Assembly (NCBI GenBank): GCA_903909415.1
Contig: CAIVVS010000248.1
Location: 1-6,930, forward strand
Direction: 5' to 3'
Length of the DNA: 6,930 nucleotides
From: an uncultured Pseudomonadota bacterium
Lineage (GTDB): Bacteria > Pseudomonadota > Gammaproteobacteria > Burkholderiales > SG8-39
The position numbers and the translations under genes were made by a program. Under the pieces are notes generated by a model that saw only the letters and a list, made by a program, of their open reading frames with translations, was not told the origin of the DNA and did not search any database. Shown here one piece after another: positions 1 through 4,495 of this stretch. Position 1 is the first letter of the stretch. Each line of letters begins with the position of its first letter.

Positions 1-164
1 GCCTTGACCTCGGCGGCGCTGATCGCGGTGCGCGCTTCCCCACGCCGGCGCGGCGCGAAACCGCCGCGCGCGCGGCCGTGCAGTTCGCGGCGCAGGTCAG
101 ATCGGGCCTCAGGTCGGGACTCAGGTCGGGACTCAGGTCGGAGGTCGGTGGCGGGAGTGCTCAT
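1..164 (-). CDS. 5' part of an unidentified leftward gene, cut by the window edge
   Basis: An open frame starts at an ATG on the minus strand (base 164) and runs without a stop to the left edge, giving 54 complete codons. The visible N-terminus is MSTPATDLRPESRPES followed by another RPE unit, then an arginine-rich stretch (around LHGRARGGFAPRRRG) and AISAAEVK. I do not recognise the family from this fragment. The gene is supported mainly by context: it is divergent from the MarR-like regulator and a good promoter (237-264) points into it, which would give a leader of about 65 nt. No convincing Shine-Dalgarno precedes the ATG. A GTG at 216-218 is in frame and is an alternative start, adding 18 residues. 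The Arg/Pro/Glu repeat region looks like a disordered leader before a folded domain outside the window. By the usual logic of divergent regulators it is the most likely target of the MarR-like protein, but that is inference. Confidence 0.5.
   Translation of the reverse strand, partial: MSTPATDLRPESRPESRPEARSDLRRELHGRARGGFAPRRRGEARTAISAAEVK
108..143. repeat. Three tandem copies of a 12-bp unit
   Basis: The unit CTCAGGTCGGGA occurs at 108-119 and 120-131, with a third copy at 132-143 that diverges in its last bases; a further AGGTCGG fragment follows. Read on the minus strand it lies in frame in the partial leftward gene and encodes the repeated tetrapeptide RPES-RPES-RPEA. A 12-bp period keeps the frame, so copy-number change would lengthen or shorten the N-terminal tail without breaking the gene. 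Confidence 0.75.
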
Positions 165-221
165 CGCGGCGGCAGGGTGTCCGTGTGGGGAAGGCGGCGC
201 TGCAAGGAAAACCGGCACTGA

Positions 222-268
222 TTGAAATCACAGGGCATTTTACGCTTGAAGTCCAAGTGGTCAAGGAC
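222..268. promoter_or_regulatory. Possible operator region in the divergent gap
   Basis: Two kinds of repeat sit among the divergent promoter elements. CTTGA (245-249) and TCAAG (261-265) form an inverted repeat with 11 bp between arms, and GTCC (251-254) and GGAC (265-268) form a nested one. A direct repeat TTGAARTC occurs at 222-229 and 246-253, offset by 24 bp. MarR-family proteins are known to bind as dimers to imperfect inverted repeats near their own promoters, so this is the natural place for autoregulation. The arms are short, so chance is not excluded. Confidence 0.35.
237..264 (-). promoter_or_regulatory. Sigma70-like promoter for the leftward gene
   Basis: On the minus strand a -35 box TTGACC (bases 259-264; 5 of 6 to TTGACA) and a -10 box TAAAAT (237-242; 5 of 6 to TATAAT) are separated by 16 bp. 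Transcription would start near base 230 and read into the gene at 164. This is the best promoter match I found in the window. It overlaps the regulator's promoter on the opposite strand. Confidence 0.6.
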
Positions 269-274
269 TAGACT
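246..274 (+). promoter_or_regulatory. Candidate promoter of the MarR-like regulator gene
   Basis: A -35-like TTGAAG (246-251) and a -10-like TAGACT (269-274) are spaced by 17 bp, each matching 4 of 6 consensus bases. The predicted start point falls at or within a base or two of the ATG at 281, which would make the transcript leaderless or nearly so. The only Shine-Dalgarno-like stretch, AAGGA at 263-267, lies 13 nt from the ATG and would be upstream of that start point. The match is moderate, so a different upstream promoter remains possible. Confidence 0.4.
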
Positions 275-280
275 GCGGCC

Positions 281-916
281 ATGAAAACGGCCCTGAACAA
301 GGCGACAAAGGCCACCACGGCGACCAAGGCCCCTGCCGCCGGCCGCAAGCCCGCCAAGGCCGCGAGGGCCGAACCGGCCATCCCCCGCGTGCCGTCCCAC
401 CTCGGCGGCGGCTCGCCGCACGAGGAAGCGGTCACCGAGTTCGAGCAGTCCCTGATCTGCGCCGCCGAGGCCTTCTACCGCTTCATCGGCCTCTTGCTGG
501 GCGAGGACGGCCGGCTGGCCAAGCTCACCGGCCAGGACAACGTGATCCTGCAGCAGCTGATGAGTTCGCCGCGCCCGCGCGGCGTGCTGGAACTGTCGCG
601 CTTCGCCAACCGCGACGACATCGCCAACATCCAGTATTCGCTGCGCAAGCTGATCAAGTCCGGCCTGGTGGAGAAGGCGCCGGGCTCGACCAACCGCGAC
701 ACCGCCTACCAGGTCACCGCGCGCGGGCAGGCGCTGACGCGCGGCTTCCTGCAGATGCGCCGCGACCTGCTGATGTCGCCCTCGGCGCAGATCCCCGGGC
801 TGGACGGCCGGGTGCGCGAGGCGGCCCAGGTGCTGTCCCTACTCACCAGCTTCTACGACTCGGGCACGCGCCAGTTGTCGCGGCGCGAGGCGGCGCACCT
901 GGCGCCGCGAAGCTAG
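281..916 (+). CDS. MarR-like winged-helix transcriptional regulator
   Basis: This 211-residue protein has a basic, Ala/Lys-rich tail (about residues 1-40, with KATKATTATKAP), then a winged helix-turn-helix core. Helices cover about 48-75 (VTEFEQSLICAAEAFYRFIG) and about 82-96. The segment 101-130 ends in the likely recognition helix NIQYSLRKLIKSGLV, and a beta wing around 131-147 (EKAPGSTNRDTAYQVT) leads into TARGQAL. This order matches MarR-type winged-helix regulators, including a proteobacterial subgroup annotated simply as predicted MarR-family regulators. It presumably binds DNA as a dimer in the cytoplasm and may sense a small aromatic or acidic ligand; no ligand can be read from the sequence. 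The ATG at 281 sits just after a -10-like box, and no well-spaced Shine-Dalgarno is visible. The tail could be non-native if a later start were used, but no strong alternative exists. It is divergent from the gene at 1-164 and upstream of the FAD oxidase, either of which may be its target. Confidence 0.85.
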   Translation: MKTALNKATKATTATKAPAAGRKPAKAARAEPAIPRVPSHLGGGSPHEEAVTEFEQSLICAAEAFYRFIGLLLGEDGRLAKLTGQDNVILQQLMSSPRPRGVLELSRFANRDDIANIQYSLRKLIKSGLVEKAPGSTNRDTAYQVTARGQALTRGFLQMRRDLLMSPSAQIPGLDGRVREAAQVLSLLTSFYDSGTRQLSRREAAHLAPRS

Positions 917-938
917 CCCCGCCATGGCAGCAGCGGGG
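917..938 (+). terminator. Short GC hairpin directly after the regulator gene
   Basis: CCCCGC (917-922) and GCGGGG (933-938) can pair as a 6-bp stem with a 10-nt loop, beginning at the first base after the TAG stop. No T-run follows, so it is not a classical intrinsic terminator. It could be a weak terminator, an mRNA 3'-end stabiliser, or chance in GC-rich DNA. Confidence 0.25.
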
Positions 939-956
939 CACGTGCGCGCGCTCCAC

Positions 957-981
957 TACAATGGTCGTCCCGCAGGAGGGG
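957..981 (+). promoter_or_regulatory. Candidate -10 box and strong Shine-Dalgarno upstream of the FAD oxidase
   Basis: TACAAT at 957-962 matches 5 of 6 bases of the -10 consensus in otherwise GC-rich DNA, though no good -35 box lies 16-18 bp upstream. Eleven bases later comes AGGAGGGG (974-981), the strongest Shine-Dalgarno in the window, placed 5 nt before an ATG at 987. These signals line up with each other but lead into a 22-codon ORF, not directly into the oxidase frame. Confidence 0.45.
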
Positions 982-986
982 ACCGC

Positions 987-1055
987 ATGCACCGCAAGTC
1001 CAACCCGCCCGTTCCGGCCGCGACGCCTTCCGCCGCCGCGTGCGCTCGGCCTTGA
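987..1055 (+). CDS. 22-codon leader ORF overlapping the start of the FAD oxidase
   Basis: ATG at 987, preceded at ideal distance by AGGAGGGG, opens a frame of 22 codons (starts MHRKSNPPVPAATP, ends ACARP) closed by TGA at 1053-1055. It overlaps the oxidase frame, which is shifted relative to it. The TGA overlaps an in-frame oxidase TTG codon as TTGA (1052-1055), and the oxidase GTG candidate at 1040 lies inside it. I infer translational coupling: ribosomes loading at the strong site would terminate and restart at the TTG or GTG. The alternative is that a single-base error or mutation has separated the true ATG from the oxidase frame. The peptide has no recognised function. Confidence 0.35.
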   Translation: MHRKSNPPVPAATPSAAACARP

Positions 1056-2449
1056 ACGTCCCCGCGCCGGTGCGCGCCCCGCTACCGCCCGAACTGGCGG
1101 CCACCCTGTCCACGCTGCTGGGCGAGCGCTTCTCGGTGGCGGGCGCGGTGCGCGAGCACCACGGGCGCGACGAGTCCCACCTGCCCGCCATGACACCCGA
1201 CGCGGTCGCCTGGCCGCTGAACACCGATGAGGTCGCCGCCATCGCCCGCGCCTGCCACGCCCACCGCGTGCCCATGGTCGCCTGGGGCGCGGGTTCCTCG
1301 GTGGAAGGCAACGCGCTCTCGCCATCGGGCGGGGTGTGCATCGATACCACGCGCATGGACGCGGTGGTGTCGCTGAACGCCGAGGACATGGACGTCACGG
1401 TGCAGGCCGGGCTCACGCGCAAGGCGTTGAACGCGCGCCTGCGCGACACCGGCCTGTTCTTCCCGCTCGACCCGGGCGCCGACGCGACCCTCGGCGGCAT
1501 GGCGGCCACGCGCGCCTCGGGCACGAATGCCGTGCGCTACGGCACCATGCGCGACAACGTGCTGGCGCTGACCGCGGTGCTGGCCGACGGCACGGTGTTC
1601 CGCAGCGGCACGCGCTCACGCAAGTCCTCGGCCGGCTACGACCTGACGCGCCTGCTGGTCGGCTCCGAGGGCACGCTCGCGCTGATCACCGAAGTCACAG
1701 TGCGGCTCTGGCCACAGCCCGAGGCGGTGTCAGCGGCCATGTGCCAGTTCGCGAACGTGCGCGCCGCGGTGGAATGCGTGATCGCGGTGATCCAGGCCGG
1801 CGTGCCGATCGCGCGCTGCGAACTGCTGGATACCGCGTCGATCCGCGCGATCAACGCGTATGCGAAGACCCGTTTCGCCGAGTCGCCCATGCTGCTGTTC
1901 GAGTTCCACGCCAGCGCCACGGGCGTCGCCGAACAGGCGCAGTCGGTGCAGGCCCTGGCCGTCGAGCACGGCGGCGCCGGCTTCGAGTGGGCCAGCAGCC
2001 CCGAGGAACGCACCCGCCTGTGGACCGCGCGCCACAACGCCTACTTCTCCGCGCTCAACCTGCGCCCGGGCTGCCGCGTGTTCTCCACTGACGTGTGCGT
2101 GCCGATCTCGCGCCTGGCCGACTGCATCGAGGCCACGGAAGCCGACGTCACTGCCTGCGGCCTGCCCACCATCCTGCTCGGCCATGTGGGCGACGGCAAC
2201 TTCCACCTCGGCATCAACTTCGACCCGTCCTCGCCGGACGAAGTGGCGCGCGCGCATGCCTTGTCGGACAAGGTCGCGGCGCGCGCCATCGCGCTGGGCG
2301 GCACCTGCACCGGCGAGCATGGCATCGGCCTGGGCAAGCTCGGCTTCATGCAGGACGAGCACGGCGCGGCGCTTCAGGTGATGCGCTCCCTCAAGGCGGC
2401 GCTGGACCCGCATAATCTGCTCAACCCGGGCAAGGTGCTGCCGGGCTGA
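1040..2449 (+). CDS. FAD-binding oxidase, D-lactate dehydrogenase (cytochrome)/GlcD-like
   Basis: This enzyme probably oxidises a D-2-hydroxy acid such as D-lactate or glycolate to the 2-oxo acid using FAD, passing electrons to the respiratory chain at the membrane. Numbered from the GTG at 1040 (469 aa), it has a PCMH-type FAD-binding domain at about 52-229, with GAGSSVEG (83-90), DPGADATLGGMAATRASGTN (144-163) and LVGSEGTLALITEV (206-219). A FAD-oxidase C-terminal domain (about 228-468) carries GHVGDGNFH (381-389, likely metal-binding histidines), GEHGIG (425-430) and the terminal NPGKV. The length fits the D-lactate dehydrogenase branch closely and both domains are intact. The start is uncertain. 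GTG 1040 is the first possible start in frame, but TTG 1052 gives MNVPAPVRAPLPPEL, which resembles family N-termini as I know them; neither has its own Shine-Dalgarno. No GlcE or GlcF partner is present. The exact substrate is not determinable. Confidence 0.92.
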   Translation: MRSALNVPAPVRAPLPPELAATLSTLLGERFSVAGAVREHHGRDESHLPAMTPDAVAWPLNTDEVAAIARACHAHRVPMVAWGAGSSVEGNALSPSGGVCIDTTRMDAVVSLNAEDMDVTVQAGLTRKALNARLRDTGLFFPLDPGADATLGGMAATRASGTNAVRYGTMRDNVLALTAVLADGTVFRSGTRSRKSSAGYDLTRLLVGSEGTLALITEVTVRLWPQPEAVSAAMCQFANVRAAVECVIAVIQAGVPIARCELLDTASIRAINAYAKTRFAESPMLLFEFHASATGVAEQAQSVQALAVEHGGAGFEWASSPEERTRLWTARHNAYFSALNLRPGCRVFSTDVCVPISRLADCIEATEADVTACGLPTILLGHVGDGNFHLGINFDPSSPDEVARAHALSDKVAARAIALGGTCTGEHGIGLGKLGFMQDEHGAALQVMRSLKAALDPHNLLNPGKVLPG

Positions 2450-2462
2450 ACGCGGATCCGCC

Positions 2463-2483
2463 GCGCGGCCGGTTCAGCCGCGC
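2463..2483. terminator. Hairpin between convergent genes, likely bidirectional terminator
   Basis: GCGCGGC (2463-2469) and GCCGCGC (2477-2483) form a perfect 7-bp stem with a 7-nt loop in the 41-bp gap between the convergent oxidase and lipoprotein genes. A second, perfect 10-bp palindrome GCGGATCCGC lies just left of it at 2452-2461. Neither side has a T-run, so any termination would be of the GC-hairpin kind or factor-assisted. The position between two stop codons is the main support. Confidence 0.5.
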
Positions 2484-2490
2484 AGCCAAT

Positions 2491-3288
2491 TCAGTCGCGC
2501 GCGACGTCCACGGCCCGCAGTTTCGCCGCATCCAGCGCTGCGCGCACGGACCCGTTGGCCACCGCCTCGCGCGTGAACGCGGCGAGGAACGCCCCGGAAT
2601 CCGGGTCCGCACGCGCCGGCACGAGGGCGAACCGGACCGTGCCGGCACTGCCGTCCAGCACGGCGTACTGCCTGAAGCGCTCGCTCAACTGGAGAAGGAC
2701 GTTGCGGGTATCGGCCATGGCTTCGGCCTGCACCAGCCTGATCTGCGCAAGCGCATGGCCGGTGCTCGGCGTGCGTATCAGCTTGGCGGAACGGATCTCA
2801 CCGCCCACCACCATGTCGGTACCGCTGCGCCCCACCAGGGCAACACGGATCCCCGCCTGGTCGACGTCCGCGATGCTGCGCAGCTTCGACTCCCGCGGTG
2901 CGAGGTAGGCCACCTCAGCCTGGATCAGCGCGGGACCCGGCGCCATGCCCGCTTCCCGGGCGACGGCCAGGTCCACGAACGCGACGTCCCAGCGTCCGTC
3001 ATTGGCGGCGGCCCTCAGCGCAGCGAAGTTCTGGAACCGCACCGGCTCGAAGGCCACGCCGAGCCGCGCTGCCATGCTGCGGCCGAGGTCCATCGCAGGA
3101 CCGCGGACCTCCCCGGATCCGGCGTCGGGCACCACCAGTTCGCGGGCGTCCATCACCAGTCCGACGCGCAGCTTGCCGCCGGGGGCGAGGCGTGCAATGG
3201 CCTCGGGACTGGCGCCCGGAGCAGCGCATCCGGACATCACGATGGCAGCGGTGCAAAGGATGGCGGCGCGAACGAAGCGGGTGATCAT
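2491..3288 (-). CDS. Solute-binding lipoprotein, SBP_bac_3-like (amino-acid ABC type)
   Basis: This 265-residue protein has a lipoprotein signal peptide: basic MITRFVR, a hydrophobic core (residues 8-18) and lipobox MSGC with the lipidated Cys at 21. The +2 residue is Ala, not Asp, so by the usual Lol rule it would go to the outer membrane. The mature part resembles family 3 extracellular solute-binding proteins. It has KLRVGLV near the start (39-45), a lobe-1 pattern GPAMDLGRSMAARLGVAFEP (63-82) and RWDVAFVDLAVA (99-110), where the family usually has WD-like segments followed by D. Later come VAYLAPRES (126-134) and IADVDQAGIRVALVGRSGTD (139-158), the lobe-2 start. Such proteins normally deliver amino acids or similar solutes to an ABC permease, but no permease or ATPase gene is in the window. 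It could therefore be an orphan receptor or a sensor. The start is fixed by the signal peptide; no clear Shine-Dalgarno precedes it. It is convergent with the FAD oxidase. Confidence 0.8.
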   Translation of the reverse strand: MITRFVRAAILCTAAIVMSGCAAPGASPEAIARLAPGGKLRVGLVMDARELVVPDAGSGEVRGPAMDLGRSMAARLGVAFEPVRFQNFAALRAAANDGRWDVAFVDLAVAREAGMAPGPALIQAEVAYLAPRESKLRSIADVDQAGIRVALVGRSGTDMVVGGEIRSAKLIRTPSTGHALAQIRLVQAEAMADTRNVLLQLSERFRQYAVLDGSAGTVRFALVPARADPDSGAFLAAFTREAVANGSVRAALDAAKLRAVDVARD

Positions 3289-3328
3289 GGTTGCATGCAG
3301 GGGGCGTTGGCTTGGTTGCGACCGGAGG

Positions 3329-3348
3329 GGTTCCCCGGGGTTGGAACC
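3329..3348. other. Inverted repeat in the leader of the lipoprotein gene
   Basis: GGTTCC (3329-3334) and GGAACC (3343-3348) form a 6-bp perfect stem with an 8-nt loop that itself contains part of the CCCCGGGG palindrome (3333-3340). It lies about 40-60 bases upstream of the lipoprotein ATG, so it could be an RNA hairpin in that leader or a protein-binding site. Function is unknown. Confidence 0.3.
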
Positions 3349-3383
3349 GCCGACGGGGCAATCACGGCGGCTGCGCGGACTCG

Positions 3384-3394
3384 CTGGTAACCAG
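3384..3394. promoter_or_regulatory. Perfect 11-bp palindrome, operator candidate
   Basis: CTGGTAACCAG is an uninterrupted inverted repeat of two 5-bp arms around a central A. It is placed in the divergent gap 27 bp upstream of the -35-like box of the amidohydrolase promoter. Short symmetric sites of this size are typical of dimeric regulator operators, but I cannot assign a regulator family. It contains more A/T than its surroundings. Confidence 0.3.
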
Positions 3395-3420
3395 TATCCC
3401 GGCCCGAGGTTTAGGTTTCG

Positions 3421-3451
3421 TTGCAGCCGGGCGGGGTCGCGGTGCTAAATT
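3421..3451 (+). promoter_or_regulatory. Candidate promoter of the amidohydrolase-amidase operon
   Basis: TTGCAG (3421-3426) resembles a -35 box. TGCTAAATT (3443-3451) resembles an extended -10 element, with TG one base before TAAATT. The spacer of 19 bp is longer than ideal, which an extended -10 can partly compensate. Transcription would start near 3458, leaving a leader of about 70 nt. Confidence 0.35.
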
Positions 3452-3514
3452 CCCTGTTCCCGAGGCCGGTTTGCGGCGATTGCCGAACCAGCCCCCCCAC
3501 CGGACGTCCCGTAC

Positions 3515-3521
3515 AGGAAAG
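3515..3521 (+). promoter_or_regulatory. Ribosome binding site of the amidohydrolase
   Basis: AGGAAAG ends 5 nt before the ATG at 3527. It is well spaced and supports this start over the longer upstream open frames, which have no such site. Confidence 0.65.
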
Positions 3522-3526
3522 CCGCC

Positions 3527-4495
3527 ATGTCCCACAAGCCCCGCGTCATCGCACTCGAAGAGCACTACTGGGACCGCGAGATGGCGGAACACTTCCCGCC
3601 CGGCGAGGCGCGCCCCGGGCCGCTGCTGGACCGGCTGTTCGACCTGGGCGAGCTGCGCCTGCGCGAGATGGACGAAGCCGGCGTCGACCTGCAGGTGCTG
3701 TCGCAGGGCGCGCCCGGCACGCACCGCCTGGCGCCGGACCTGGCGGTGAAGCTCGCGCGCGAGGCCAACGACCGCCTGGCCGCGGTGGTCACGGCCCACC
3801 CGACGCGCTTTGCCGGCTTCGCCACCCTGCCCTGCCCCGATCCGGTGGCGGCCGCGAAGGAGATGGAGCGCAGCATCAGCCAGCTCGGATTCAAGGGCGC
3901 GATGGTGCACGGCTTCACGCTGGTCGACGGCGAGCGCATCTACATCGACGACAAGCGCTTCTGGCCGATCTTCGAGCGCGCACAGGCGCTGGACGTGCCG
4001 GTCTACATCCACCCGGCACAGCCGCACCCGGCCGTGATCGAGGCCTACTACAAGGACTACGCCCAGGCCTTTCCGTCGCTGTTGAGCGCGGGCTGGGGCT
4101 TCACCGTCGAGACCGCGACCCAGGCCATCCGGTTGGTGCTCTCGGGCGTGTTCACCCAGTACCCGCGGCTCAAGATCATCATCGGCCACCTCGGCGAGTC
4201 CCTGCCGTTCTCGCTCTGGCGCATCAACCAGGCGCTGTCGCGCGCCGGCAACAAGGGCGTGCCGTTCCGCGACATCTTCTGCGAGCACTTCTGGCTCACC
4301 ACCAGCGGCAACTTTTCCGACCCGGCGCTGCTGTGCTCGGTGATGGAAATGGGTGCCGACCGCATCCTGTTCTCGATCGACTACCCGTTCGTGGAGAACC
4401 AGCCGGGCGTGGACTGGATGGAAAGCGTGCCGCTGTCGCCGGACGACCGCGCCAAGCTGCTGCACGGCAACGCCGAGAAGCTGCTGCGCGTCTGA
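3527..4495 (+). CDS. Amidohydrolase-2 family metal enzyme, resorcylate decarboxylase/ACMSD-like
   Basis: This 322-residue protein belongs to the amidohydrolase-2 (PF04909) TIM-barrel family, whose characterised members include gamma-resorcylate decarboxylase and ACMSD. They use one divalent metal to decarboxylate aromatic or muconate-type acids, and some relatives hydrolyse instead. Visible metal and catalytic positions are ALEEHYW near the N-terminus (E11 and H13), IHPAQP (H162), GHLGESLPFSLWR (H221, E224 and R232) and SIDYPF (D285). This is the same set, in the same order, as the Glu/His/His/Asp metal site and the His/Glu/Arg of gamma-resorcylate decarboxylase as I recall it. The length is also typical, so an active enzyme is likely. 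A good Shine-Dalgarno precedes the ATG. The stop overlaps the amidase start by one base, so the two are co-translated. The closest functional class is a decarboxylase acting on a hydroxyaromatic acid, but the substrate is unproven and a hydrolase is possible. Confidence 0.88.
   Translation: MSHKPRVIALEEHYWDREMAEHFPPGEARPGPLLDRLFDLGELRLREMDEAGVDLQVLSQGAPGTHRLAPDLAVKLAREANDRLAAVVTAHPTRFAGFATLPCPDPVAAAKEMERSISQLGFKGAMVHGFTLVDGERIYIDDKRFWPIFERAQALDVPVYIHPAQPHPAVIEAYYKDYAQAFPSLLSAGWGFTVETATQAIRLVLSGVFTQYPRLKIIIGHLGESLPFSLWRINQALSRAGNKGVPFRDIFCEHFWLTTSGNFSDPALLCSVMEMGADRILFSIDYPFVENQPGVDWMESVPLSPDDRAKLLHGNAEKLLRV

Larger units (their letters stand above)
3289..3420. other. Divergent intergenic region, left part
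   Basis: This is the left part of the 238-bp gap between the leftward lipoprotein and the rightward amidohydrolase. I see no gene in it. It holds two structured elements, listed separately at 3329-3348 and 3384-3394. For the leftward gene the best -10-like match is GATACT on the minus strand (3393-3398), but no acceptable -35 box lies at the right distance, so I do not call a promoter there. Confidence 0.5.

Noticed and set aside
4..225. A plus-strand open frame at the left edge
   Set aside because: It has an Arg-rich composition with no motifs and runs opposite the leftward frame, which has a promoter. The minus-strand reading better explains the divergent layout.
1336..2091. A 251-codon plus-strand open frame inside the FAD oxidase
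   Set aside because: It is in another frame from the conserved FAD-binding motifs and is Arg/His-rich without recognisable domains.
3421..4494. A long open frame that continues upstream of the amidase through the amidohydrolase gene
   Set aside because: It is out of frame with the clearly conserved amidohydrolase, its residue content is Arg/Pro/Gly-rich and low in motifs, and high GC makes long stop-free shadow frames common. Only the part from 4495 matches a family.
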